Part shown: in pieces, positions 51,054 to 59,195 of the stretch | Layout of the letters: each line of letters starts with the position of its first letter | How positions within the stretch are numbered: position 1 is the first letter of the stretch | Source: Desulfomicrobium apsheronum | GTDB lineage: Bacteria > Desulfobacterota > Desulfovibrionia > Desulfovibrionales > Desulfomicrobiaceae | Assembly: GCF_900114115.1 (NCBI RefSeq) | Contig: NZ_FORX01000011.1 | Location: forward strand, 1-64,000 | Reading direction: 5' to 3' | Length of the DNA stretch: 64,000 bases | Made by a program: the position numbers and the translations under genes | The notes under the pieces: generated by a model | Databases searched by the model: none | Told to the model about the DNA's origin: nothing | Seen by the model: only the letters and a program-made list of their open reading frames with translations

Positions 51054-52610
51054 TCATTGTGCCGCAGTGTGTTTAAGGGTCAGGGTGAAGTAGTTTGTGT
51101 CCATATCAAGCTGAAGTTCCTGACGAACGATTTGAAAGCCAGATTGGTTCAGGCGTGACAGAAATTCGGAATACAGGGACCTGGCCTGATTGAGGCCTGC
51201 GTCAACGGTGCCCTCCAGGCCGATCATGGCTGTTTTGCCTTCATAATTGATTTCAATGGACTGGATGGTGCATGATTGCGGCCGCATCTGGCTGATCAGG
51301 TTCCACAAGTCCGCAAGTGGTGTTGCGGAGCGGGCGTTTTTGAGTGTTTGCGCCATCGACACACCCCGTTCGATGGTTTCGCGATCCTCATCGGAGAGCG
51401 TGTTTGCAGCGCCAAGTTCAGTCTGCACGGACTCCAGTTCGGCCTTTTCGAGCACCAGGCCCTGAAGCCTGGCTTCCATACGGTCGGCTAGGCCGTGTCC
51501 CCACCATCCGGCAGCGCCGGTCATCAGGGCGAGCGCCAGGGACGTAGCCCAGATCCATTTTTCCAGTGGCTGAAGCCGTGCTGCCAGGCGATCGGGGAGC
51601 GCCGTCAGCGAGGTTTTGCCGCTTGCCCGTCCGACCAGGCCTGGAAGGGCCGAATACCAGGTGGTCTCGCCGCATTGCAGCGCCGTGACCGGCATGAATT
51701 CAAAGGATTCTGCAGCGGCGGGAGGAAGCAGAGGCCGCCTGCTCCAACCTTCTATCCAGATGTTGCGTTGTATCTCAAAACCGCCATCGCGGGCGGCCTG
51801 TTTCATGTCGGCCATTACCGCGTCGACACTGATCTGGAAATCGTCCCCATGGTCCTCGCTCAAGGTGTAGCGTCTGGACCACAGCAGCCCGCCATTACGC
51901 CCGCACAGCAGTACAAGGCTTTTTGGAAGATGCAGGGTCAGGGTCGTTGTGGTGTCCTTGGGCTGGCAGTACAGCAGTCCGAAGAGAAGAGTCACGGTGT
52001 CGTGCAGCAGAAATCCGCGCGCAGAGCCCGTAAACTGGGTCTTCAACCGATTGAGATGCTGTGAAGGCATGAGCTGGTAAGTCAGCATGACCTGCCCGGG
52101 GGCGATGGCCTTGCGGACGAGCGGGTGCAGTTCCATGTCCTGGGTCAATTCTCCGTTGCGCAGCAACGTGCGTTTGGCCAGAACATGAGCGTATTTCGGG
52201 GAAGCGGATTCGACGAGGACGTTTCCGGGCCCCGGAGCTGTGAAGAAATCCACTACCAGAGTGTGCCAGTGCGACAGAACTTCGTCGGGGGACATGAGCC
52301 GGGCGCGGTTCGAGGACAGCTCGAACCTGCCTTCGCTGCACTCGAGGACAAAGGGGGAATAGCGGGGGGCTTCGTGCATGACCGGGATCCAGGCTTCCTC
52401 ACGACGCTCGGAATCACTGACCGTCGTGTGCAGCGCGGAATCAAGGGTCCATTCATCCTGAACCTGCCCTTCGTCTGTGGGAAATGTCAGGGTGGTGTCC
52501 GCATATGGTGCGGCCATTTCGTTAGCGCCACTGTCTGTCTGGTTTTTGTCATCCGGTGCTTCGGTTGTGGCTTCAAGAACGAATTTTTCTGCGGTCATAG
52601 ATGGTCTCAT
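51054..52610 (-). CDS. PilM/PilN-like (MshI-type) assembly platform protein
   Basis: The 518-residue protein has a cytoplasmic N-terminal region of about 320 residues without a clear actin-like nucleotide motif. It includes MPVTALQCGETTWYSALPGL before the membrane helix at about 353-373 (WIWATSLALALMTGAAGWWG), then a PilN-like coiled coil (KAELESVQTELGAANTLSDE) and a periplasmic ferredoxin-like part ending VRQELQLDMDTNYFTLTLKH. The fusion of a large cytoplasmic part with PilN fits MshI. It overlaps the PilO-like gene stop. Confidence 0.7.
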   Translation of the reverse strand: MRPSMTAEKFVLEATTEAPDDKNQTDSGANEMAAPYADTTLTFPTDEGQVQDEWTLDSALHTTVSDSERREEAWIPVMHEAPRYSPFVLECSEGRFELSSNRARLMSPDEVLSHWHTLVVDFFTAPGPGNVLVESASPKYAHVLAKRTLLRNGELTQDMELHPLVRKAIAPGQVMLTYQLMPSQHLNRLKTQFTGSARGFLLHDTVTLLFGLLYCQPKDTTTTLTLHLPKSLVLLCGRNGGLLWSRRYTLSEDHGDDFQISVDAVMADMKQAARDGGFEIQRNIWIEGWSRRPLLPPAAAESFEFMPVTALQCGETTWYSALPGLVGRASGKTSLTALPDRLAARLQPLEKWIWATSLALALMTGAAGWWGHGLADRMEARLQGLVLEKAELESVQTELGAANTLSDEDRETIERGVSMAQTLKNARSATPLADLWNLISQMRPQSCTIQSIEINYEGKTAMIGLEGTVDAGLNQARSLYSEFLSRLNQSGFQIVRQELQLDMDTNYFTLTLKHTAAQ

Positions 52611-53116
52611 CAGCGCTGATTGCGATTCGGGGTGAGAAAGTGTCCCTGAAAATTGAGGTGATAGCGCTCCGTGTCAGCGGCGAGGGGCTGCTTTTCGGTA
52701 TTTTCTCCATCAAGTGACGAGGGCCGGGGAACGTCGGCGCGGGCTACCCGCATGGAAAGGGGCTGAAACCAGTATTCCCCTGGTCTCGGCAGGGCATTGG
52801 ACGCGATCAGAAGAGATTGGGCGACTTCTTCCCACGGCAGGTCCCGGGAGATGAACACCGGATAGGAATGCCAGCCCTCTGGTTCCAGCCTCACTCGTCG
52901 GCAGAGGCTTGCTATGTCGCGCCACATCTGGATTTGCGGAGCCTCCTGCCGCAGCCTGGCGATGCTTTGTTCCAGCGTGTCCAGTTCCTTGAGCACGACG
53001 GCGGTGCGGGCATGCGAGTGAGCGATGCGTCCGATGGCCTGGGCCAGAGCTATCGAGCCGACGGCCAGGGCCGAGAGGGTGAGAATTGTCATGGTCCAGC
53101 GCTGTCTGTTTGTCAT
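52610..53116 (-). CDS. PilO/MshJ-like assembly platform protein
   Basis: 168 residues: a membrane helix at 10-28 (MTILTLSALAVGSIALAQAI), then a coiled-coil stretch (ELDTLEQSIARLRQEAPQIQ) and a small periplasmic domain (YPVFISRDLPWEEVAQSLLI). This is the layout of PilO/GspM/MshJ. In transcription order it precedes the PilN-like gene, the reverse of the usual PilN-PilO order. It starts three bases after the GspF-like gene. Confidence 0.65.
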   Translation of the reverse strand: MTNRQRWTMTILTLSALAVGSIALAQAIGRIAHSHARTAVVLKELDTLEQSIARLRQEAPQIQMWRDIASLCRRVRLEPEGWHSYPVFISRDLPWEEVAQSLLIASNALPRPGEYWFQPLSMRVARADVPRPSSLDGENTEKQPLAADTERYHLNFQGHFLTPNRNQR

Positions 53117-53119
53117 TTT

Positions 53120-54349
53120 TTAGTTACCTATGGCTGTCATGAGGTCGTAGACGGGCATCAGCAGTCCGATCATGATGATGGCAAAGAGGCCGCCGAGTAC
53201 CATCATGATCAGTGGTTCCAGGGTCTTGGAGAGCACTTGGACGAGGCCGTTGAGCTTTTCGCGGTACAGGTCGGCGACATAGGTCGCCTGGCTGTCCAGA
53301 CGGCCGGTCATCTCGCCGACGGAGAGCATCCTGATGGCGAAGGGGTCGAGGGCTTGGTGCTGTTTCAGGGCCTCGGAGAGCAGGTTGCCGGCCTGGAGCG
53401 AGTTTTGCGCCCCGAGCAGGCGTTTTTTATAGATTTCGTTGCCCGTCGCCTCTGTGATCATGGTCATGGCGCGCAGGACACTGATGCTCGTGCCGAGCAT
53501 GATGCCTAGATATTCAGTCGCCCTGGCCACCAGGGAGGTGTGTACAATGCGGGATATGACAGGCGCGCGCAGGCTGAGGTAGCTCAGTGCGTAGCGCACC
53601 GCGTATACCTTGCGGCGCAGGATCGAGAGAAGGATGACGAGGCCCGTGGCGAGGATGGCGACGATGCCGAACCATTCCTGGAACCAGTCGGACGCGGCGA
53701 TGAGCATCCGGGTCGGCAGGGGGAGTTCGACGCCCAGGTCCTTGAACAGGCTTACCAGCTGCGGCACGACATACCAGAGCCAGAAGACGACCGCCCCGAG
53801 GACAACCACGAGCAGGATGGCCGGATACGTCATGGCGCGTTTCGTGGCGCTCACGATCTCGTGCAGATGCAGGAGATGGTCCCCGCATTTCTTGAGCATC
53901 TGGTCGAGCCTGCCGGCCTCTTCGCCAATGGCGACCATGTGCTGCACCACGAAAGGAGCCAGTCGCGGGTGCTTGATAAGCGCCTCGGAGAATGTCTGGC
54001 CCGCCTGAATATCGGCGCGGATGCAGCGCAGCGCGGCCTTGAGGTGCCTGTTGGCGGCATATTCCTGGATTTTGTCCAGCCCATCCAGAACGGTTACGCC
54101 CGCACCCAGGAGCATGCCCAGGTTGTGATAGAATTCGGCCAGTTCCAGTCTGGAGAAGGACCCAAGGCCGACCCCGAAGAACTGCGCCAGCATGTTGACT
54201 GGTCCTGGCAGCGGTCTGACTTCGAGGGCGATGCCGCCGTCATGCTCGACATAACGCACTGCCGCCGTGAGGTCGGCGATGGGCAGTTCTATGACGCCGG
54301 AGACGATCTTTCCGGTCTCCGAGATGAGCTTGTAGCGAAAGAGATGCAT
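53120..54349 (-). CDS. mshG: Type II secretion/pilus inner-membrane platform protein (GspF/PilC/MshG)
   Basis: 409 residues with two copies of the GspF domain: FYHNLGMLLGAGVTVLDGLD with LKAALRCIRADIQAGQTFSE, and LVARATEYLGIMLGTSISVL with LGAQNSLQAGNLLSEAL. Each is followed by the conserved PFVVQHMVAIGEEAGRL or DPFAIRMLSVGEMTGRL. Membrane helices lie near residues 170-195, 220-240 and 380-405. It is the inner-membrane platform that transmits ATPase motion to pilin assembly. It lies 14 bases after the GspE-like gene. Confidence 0.9.
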   Translation of the reverse strand: MHLFRYKLISETGKIVSGVIELPIADLTAAVRYVEHDGGIALEVRPLPGPVNMLAQFFGVGLGSFSRLELAEFYHNLGMLLGAGVTVLDGLDKIQEYAANRHLKAALRCIRADIQAGQTFSEALIKHPRLAPFVVQHMVAIGEEAGRLDQMLKKCGDHLLHLHEIVSATKRAMTYPAILLVVVLGAVVFWLWYVVPQLVSLFKDLGVELPLPTRMLIAASDWFQEWFGIVAILATGLVILLSILRRKVYAVRYALSYLSLRAPVISRIVHTSLVARATEYLGIMLGTSISVLRAMTMITEATGNEIYKKRLLGAQNSLQAGNLLSEALKQHQALDPFAIRMLSVGEMTGRLDSQATYVADLYREKLNGLVQVLSKTLEPLIMMVLGGLFAIIMIGLLMPVYDLMTAIGN

Positions 54350-54363
54350 TGCCCGACTTCCCT

Positions 54364-56028
54364 TCAGCCCGACGTCGCCGAGGAATAGCGCGAGGCGCCC
54401 AGAACACGCTGTAACTCTTCGACGCTTGTCTCTCCGCTTGCCACCTTGTTTACGCCGATGTCGAACATGGTCGTGAATCCCTGCTTCAGGGCCAGTTCTT
54501 CGAGCTGGTACAAGGCCGCATCCTGTTCGATCAGGACCCGCATCTCGTGGGTGATGGTCAGAATTTCATAAAGAAGGGTGCGGCCGCGATATCCTGTTCC
54601 GCCGCATGCCGAGCAGCCCTTGGCCCTGTAAAGGGTCCGAATCCGTTTGCCCAGGTAGGCCAGGTCACTGGCCGCCGGCTCGTATTCTTCCATGCAGTTC
54701 CTGCACAGGGAGCGGGCCAGGCGCTGGCTGACGACGCTGACCAGCGATTCGGCGATGGACAGGTTGTCCAGTTCGAGTCCTTTGAGTCGCGGGATGGATC
54801 CCAGGGCCGTGTTGCTGTGCAGGGTGGAGAGCACCATGTGACCTGTGGTGGCAGCGGTGATGGCAGTCTCGGCGGTCAGTTTGTCGCGCATTTCGCCGAT
54901 GAGGATGATGTCGGGGTCATGCCGCAGAAAATATCGCATCGCATTGGCGAAGTCGTATCCTGCCTCTTCGTTGACCTGCGTCTGCCTGGCCAGGGGCACG
55001 ACATGTTCGATGGGGTTTTCGACCGTCAGCACGTTTTTTCCCAGCAGATCCAGCGAAGAGAGTCCGGCGACCAGGGTCGTCGATTTGCCCGAGCCTGTCG
55101 GCCCAGTCAGCAGGATGATGCCAAAAGGTTCGCGAAAGGCCGAGGCGAGTCGCTCCAGGTCTTCGGGCAGAAAACCGAGAGCCTTGAGGCTCAGGCTGCC
55201 GCGCTCCATGTGCAGCAGGCGCAGGACAATGTTTTCGCCGTACGGCGTCACCAGCGAGGAGGCGCGGATGTTTATCGTGCGGTGCAGCAGCGTCACGCTC
55301 CAGCGTCCGTCCTGCGGCAGGCGCTGCTCTGAGATGTCCATGCCGGCCGTGAGCTTGATGGTGGTCAAGGCGCGTTTGAGCGTCGGCGGAAAGAAGCGCA
55401 CGCTGCGCAGGACCCCGTCCACGCGGAATGCGACATTGATGCCGTGCTCCATGGGGCGGATATGGATGTCCGAGGCGCGCTCCCGAATGGCGAGCAGAAG
55501 AAGGTACTCCACAAAGCGATCGGGCCGGGTGGTCAGGGTGGTATCGTCGGCCAGGATTCGCGCTTCACGGTCAAGCATGACTTCCACGGGATTTTCCAGG
55601 AAGAAGAAGTATTCGTAAATAGCCGAAACTATTTTTGTTTCTTCGGTCAGCACGAACTTTGGCCGTTTTCCCGTAAAGCGCAGACAGGCCTGTTCCATGG
55701 CCGTATCGGGCAGGCTTGAAGTGGCCATGGTCACGAATTGTGCATCATCGCCCAAGGGGAAGATGCGCAGGTTGAGGCATGTGCCGCGGTTGAAGCGGGC
55801 GAGCAGGGTCTGGTCCGGAGTTTCCTTTTCAAGATCGATGTGTGGGAGGCCGAGCTGGACGCTTAAGGCCCTGGTGATGTCGAATTCGGAGACGATGCCA
55901 ATGCCGCTGAGCACCTGCCCGAGTTTCTGACCCGTGACGTTCTGCTCTTGCAGGGAGTATTCGATATGCCTGTCGGAGATGAGACCTTTATCTTTGAGCA
56001 GATCTCCGATGCGAATGGATTGAGTCAT
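54364..56028 (-). CDS. mshE: Pilus assembly ATPase (GspE/PilB/MshE)
   Basis: 554 residues. The N-terminal MshEN-like domain (IRIGDLLKDKGLISDRHIEY, GQVLSGIGIVSEFDITRALS) is the type that binds cyclic-di-GMP in MshE. The ATPase core has Walker A LTGPTGSGKSTTLVAGL (about 305-320), the Asp box, Walker B HDPDIILIGEMRD and the His box TGHMVLSTLHSN. Zinc cysteines lie in LCRNCMEEY and KGCSACGGTGYRG. It powers pilus extension. The stop/start overlap with the AAA ATPase gene shows coupling. Possible c-di-GMP control fits the HD-GYP phosphodiesterase encoded at the head of the block. Confidence 0.9.
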   Translation of the reverse strand: MTQSIRIGDLLKDKGLISDRHIEYSLQEQNVTGQKLGQVLSGIGIVSEFDITRALSVQLGLPHIDLEKETPDQTLLARFNRGTCLNLRIFPLGDDAQFVTMATSSLPDTAMEQACLRFTGKRPKFVLTEETKIVSAIYEYFFFLENPVEVMLDREARILADDTTLTTRPDRFVEYLLLLAIRERASDIHIRPMEHGINVAFRVDGVLRSVRFFPPTLKRALTTIKLTAGMDISEQRLPQDGRWSVTLLHRTINIRASSLVTPYGENIVLRLLHMERGSLSLKALGFLPEDLERLASAFREPFGIILLTGPTGSGKSTTLVAGLSSLDLLGKNVLTVENPIEHVVPLARQTQVNEEAGYDFANAMRYFLRHDPDIILIGEMRDKLTAETAITAATTGHMVLSTLHSNTALGSIPRLKGLELDNLSIAESLVSVVSQRLARSLCRNCMEEYEPAASDLAYLGKRIRTLYRAKGCSACGGTGYRGRTLLYEILTITHEMRVLIEQDAALYQLEELALKQGFTTMFDIGVNKVASGETSVEELQRVLGASRYSSATSG

Positions 56029-57533
56029 GATTTTGGGGTGTTGGATTGACGAAAATGGCGGAGCCAGAAGACCGTGCCCGGATCCAGGGCGCCGGTGGCG
56101 GGCAATCCTACGGAGCGCTGAAACTGACTGCAGGCATACCAGGTGGCGCTGTTGAGCTGCCCGTTGGCGGGTTTGGAAAGAAATCCCAAAGCCTTCAATC
56201 GGCTCTGGGCCTCTTCTACCAGGCGCCCAGACTCGCCGGGCGCCGGGGTTTCAACCGGATACTCCGAATGCCAGATAATCAGCCACTCTGGCGGCGTCTG
56301 CGAAAGTTTCTGCCACGGCAGGGCCCTCCAGGAGGGTGAAGACTCATTTGTGTCCGGCAGCGTATCGAGAAGGGCCACGGCGAGGCCCGGGGGCAGGTTT
56401 TGTCTCAAGGCCGTGATCTTTTTTTCGGCGATGGCCATCTTGACCCAGGGTGTCAGTGATTGGGCTTGCGGCTTGCCAAGAAAACCTTCCAGTTCAACGA
56501 GAGCGGAGGTCACGTCTGTGCGGTAAATGTTTTCTTCACCGCTTGGGGCCGCTTCGACATCCCGAATCACGTTCTGTCGGAACATCCCCGCCGGGACAAT
56601 CTGTTCCATGGGTCTGCCCGTGAAGCTGAAGACGCTCAGGCCCAGAAGCGTCAGCATGACCAGGCCCGCGATGAGGGGCAGCGGTGACCGCGCGGGGTGT
56701 ATGACTCCGCTCATTTCTGAGATGCCGTTCAGTTCACGGATGGCCAGGTGCATGATGCGTGGGGATATGGCCTGCCTGTTGTAGGCAAGGCAGCCGTAAA
56801 GCGCTCTCTCCATGATCAGCTTGGCCAGGCGCACGTTGCCGCGCGTGGCCCGCCAGAGCATCCAGGCGGCAAGGCCTGTCAGGCGTATCTGAGACCCGGC
56901 CTGGCTGAGCTTGAAGTTTACGTAGCCGATCAGTTCGGAGTGAGTGAACTGTGGCAGGATCTCATAAATGGCGATGCGACTCTTGAGTTGACGCATATCG
57001 TGCTGTCTGAGCCGATGGTCGAGTTCGGGCTGTGCAAAGAGGATGACTTGGACAAGCTTTTGGCCTTCGAATTCGAAATTACCGAGCATGCGTAGCGCTT
57101 CCAGGGAGTCGTCGCTCAGATTATGTGCCTCGTCCACGGCGATGACTGCAGTCTGGCCCGCCGCGTGAGTTTTCAGGAAGAAGTCATGAAGAATCTTTTG
57201 GTAATCCAGAAGCGTGAAGTGCCGTTCGCATGGCAGTCCGAAGTCGCTCGAAATTGCCCGGAACAATTCTTCCTTGGTGAACATCGTGTTGAAGATCCAG
57301 GCGAAAACGGTGTGCCGTTGTTCAAGGATGCTGAAAAGTTGCAAGGAGAGGGAAGTCTTGCCCACGCCGACCTCGCCAATAAGGACCATGAACCCTTTTC
57401 GCGTCATGACTCCATGTTCGAATTCGTCCAGAATGACGCGTGTCGCCTGAGTTTGGTAGAAACCGCTCCGGCTGGTAGCCATGGAGAACGGATTTTCCGT
57501 GATGTTGAGTTGAGAGAATGTTGTGTCATTCAT
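56025..57533 (-). CDS. ExeA/MshM-type AAA ATPase with C-terminal peptidoglycan-binding domain
   Basis: Residues 1-270 form the AAA domain (ITENPFSMATSRSGFYQTQA, Walker A IGEVGVGKTSLSL near 50, Walker B AVIAVDEAHNLSD). A membrane helix follows at about 278-298 (LPLIAGLVMLTLLGLSVFSF), and the periplasmic end has a PG_binding_1-like module (EAQSRLKALGFLSKPANGQL, CSQFQRSVGLPATGALDPGT). Proteins of this design remodel or bind peptidoglycan to let the secretin assemble. It is the first gene after the promoter gap holding element copy 2. Confidence 0.85.
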   Translation of the reverse strand: MNDTTFSQLNITENPFSMATSRSGFYQTQATRVILDEFEHGVMTRKGFMVLIGEVGVGKTSLSLQLFSILEQRHTVFAWIFNTMFTKEELFRAISSDFGLPCERHFTLLDYQKILHDFFLKTHAAGQTAVIAVDEAHNLSDDSLEALRMLGNFEFEGQKLVQVILFAQPELDHRLRQHDMRQLKSRIAIYEILPQFTHSELIGYVNFKLSQAGSQIRLTGLAAWMLWRATRGNVRLAKLIMERALYGCLAYNRQAISPRIMHLAIRELNGISEMSGVIHPARSPLPLIAGLVMLTLLGLSVFSFTGRPMEQIVPAGMFRQNVIRDVEAAPSGEENIYRTDVTSALVELEGFLGKPQAQSLTPWVKMAIAEKKITALRQNLPPGLAVALLDTLPDTNESSPSWRALPWQKLSQTPPEWLIIWHSEYPVETPAPGESGRLVEEAQSRLKALGFLSKPANGQLNSATWYACSQFQRSVGLPATGALDPGTVFWLRHFRQSNTPKS

Positions 57534-57799
57534 AACGTGTCTTGTGCGGAGTTGGATTTTTTATTCCATGATGAGTAGTGGTTGTGGCTGAATGCGTCGC
57601 AGTTGCACATTTTACGTCGTTGGAAATATTTTAATCATAGACCTGTGTGGCCGTGGGGCAAAGCTGATTGAATACGTAAAGAATGCGTATGTTTGTGGGA
57701 TTCCGTTCACGGATTATGTGCGGGCCTTTTCGGGGGCGGTCTCAAATTCAGCCTGGCCTGATCGTCGGTTACAGTGAAGGGGTAACTCCTTTGTTCTGG
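57534..57799 (-). promoter_or_regulatory. Promoter gap upstream of the assembly-machine genes
   Basis: A 266-base gap between the pseudopilin genes and the ExeA-like gene. It holds copy 2 of the 26-base element. No convincing gene or strong terminator is seen. Confidence 0.45.
57672..57697 (-). promoter_or_regulatory. Conserved 26-base element, copy 2 (imperfect dyad)
   Basis: The plus strand reads ATACGTAAA-G-AATGCGTAT-G-TTTGTG, identical to copy 1 at 24 of 26 positions. It has the same orientation and a similar distance (139 bases) to the start of the downstream gene. Conservation in otherwise unlike gaps points to a regulator-binding site. Confidence 0.6.
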
Positions 57800-58714
57800 T
57801 CATGGCCCAACCCGGGCAATCACAAGGGTCGTGATGTCTATCTCTTTTCCGGCGGCGATGCTGTGATAGTACCATTTTTCGTCGATCATCGAATACCACA
57901 GGCTCCAGTTCAGGCTGGCATTGAGTACGTATGCAGTGCCGTCCGTCCCGGTCACGAGGAAGGTGTATCCATCAGCGGGCGTTACTTTTGTCCGGTTTCC
58001 GGCCGTGGCGTAGTATACGCCGTCATAGGCGGTCCCCCACTCAGCAGGGTCCAGCCCTATATCGGTAAAGGCGTAGTCTCCCCAGCTCCTGGGGTAGTAG
58101 CCTTTTTCGTCATGGAACTTCCGGACCAGGGCAATCATCGCCGTGGATATTTCGGCAAAGGTAGATCCGAGGCTGGTGAGAGGCGGGTCGTCCCCCGATC
58201 CGGGATGGCCTGAGAGGAGCCCATTGACAAAATCGAGGGTGGCGTAATCAATGATGTCGTCGAATGTATCGGGCGCGCCTCGTTTCTCGCGCAGGTGCCC
58301 CATGGCGATTGTATCGCCGAGATAATCGTTGCCCAGATCCGGGGCCCGGTTCTTGCCGAGGCTCGCCACCCAGAACGCGACCTTCAGATCTCGGCCCTGG
58401 TCGGGCAGCCTGAGGGTCAGCGGCGCATCGCTCTGTTTGTGGTACACAATGGGCCCGGCCAGGCGATCCAGGCGCTGGGCCATGGAATTTTCGAAGTGGT
58501 CCGCCTCTGGAAGCCGTCCGTGTGCAATCAGGTAGCCAAGGATCTCGTTTCTGGCATTGCGGACCGCCCGTTTCTCCTCGACCAGAAAGTCTTTTTTCTG
58601 GCTGGCGATGTAGCGCGGGGCGATGGTCATGATGAGCAGACTGACGATGACCAGGAGCATGGACAGTTCCACCAGCGAGAATCCGCTGCAGTCCTTGCGT
58701 TTGACCTTGCGCAT
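57800..58714 (-). CDS. Large prepilin-like protein (minor pseudopilin)
   Basis: The leader MRKVKRKDCSG precedes FSLVELSMLLVIVSLLIMTI, a type IV prepilin N-terminus with Glu5. The body of about 285 residues includes ARNEILGYLIAHGRLPEADH, a common pseudopilin start in this block, and a Tyr/Trp-rich second half (YYPRSWGDYAFTDIGLD, LNWSLWYSMIDEKWYYHS) with no recognised fold. The ATG at 58714 is preferred; another seven codons upstream is possible. It is likely a tip or minor subunit. Confidence 0.75.
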   Translation of the reverse strand: MRKVKRKDCSGFSLVELSMLLVIVSLLIMTIAPRYIASQKKDFLVEEKRAVRNARNEILGYLIAHGRLPEADHFENSMAQRLDRLAGPIVYHKQSDAPLTLRLPDQGRDLKVAFWVASLGKNRAPDLGNDYLGDTIAMGHLREKRGAPDTFDDIIDYATLDFVNGLLSGHPGSGDDPPLTSLGSTFAEISTAMIALVRKFHDEKGYYPRSWGDYAFTDIGLDPAEWGTAYDGVYYATAGNRTKVTPADGYTFLVTGTDGTAYVLNASLNWSLWYSMIDEKWYYHSIAAGKEIDITTLVIARVGP

Positions 58715-58721
58715 GTGTCGT

Positions 58722-59195
58722 TTACCTGCAGGCATGGTACTTGAGCTGGTCGAGGCTCATGAATTCGACGAGGTCGTCTCCGCGTTCCGAGAGCTTGATT
58801 TCTGCGCCGATTTCGTACACTGCGTCCGCCCTGCGATTTGGACCTGGCGAGGCGATAAGGAAAACCGCTTTGGCAGACTGCCCGATTTCCAGGGTCATGT
58901 CGAAACCGCCCGCATTTTGAGAGCAGATGTCCGCGTCCATGGCGAGATACGTATACGGGCTCCCCCAGGTGTCCTGTTCGGGCAACCCGGCCTCGTCGAG
59001 GCTGGCGGGAAGCCGCCCGCGTTCACGCGCAATGTCGACGAGGGCGTGGCGCAGAGAGATAAGGGCGTCCTTGTTTTCATGCAGCTTTTCGTGACGTACG
59101 CTGTCCACCAGGGGTGGGACGAGCAGTGTGACGATGAGTCCCAGGATGACCAGTGCAATGGCCGATTCGATCAGGGTGAAGCCGTTTTTTTTCAT
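58722..59195 (-). CDS. Prepilin-like protein (minor pseudopilin)
   Basis: 157 residues starting MKKNGFTLIESAIALVILGL, a minimal prepilin leader with cleavage after Gly5. The body (DALISLRHALVDIARERGRL, LPEQDTWGSPYTYLAMDADI, GDDLVEFMSLDQLKYHACR) shares its ending pattern (GDDLV, LDQLK) with the N-terminal third of the neighbour at 59192-60649. The start overlaps that gene's stop by four bases. The open frame upstream to 59657 is read-through of the neighbouring gene in another frame. Confidence 0.85.
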   Translation of the reverse strand: MKKNGFTLIESAIALVILGLIVTLLVPPLVDSVRHEKLHENKDALISLRHALVDIARERGRLPASLDEAGLPEQDTWGSPYTYLAMDADICSQNAGGFDMTLEIGQSAKAVFLIASPGPNRRADAVYEIGAEIKLSERGDDLVEFMSLDQLKYHACR

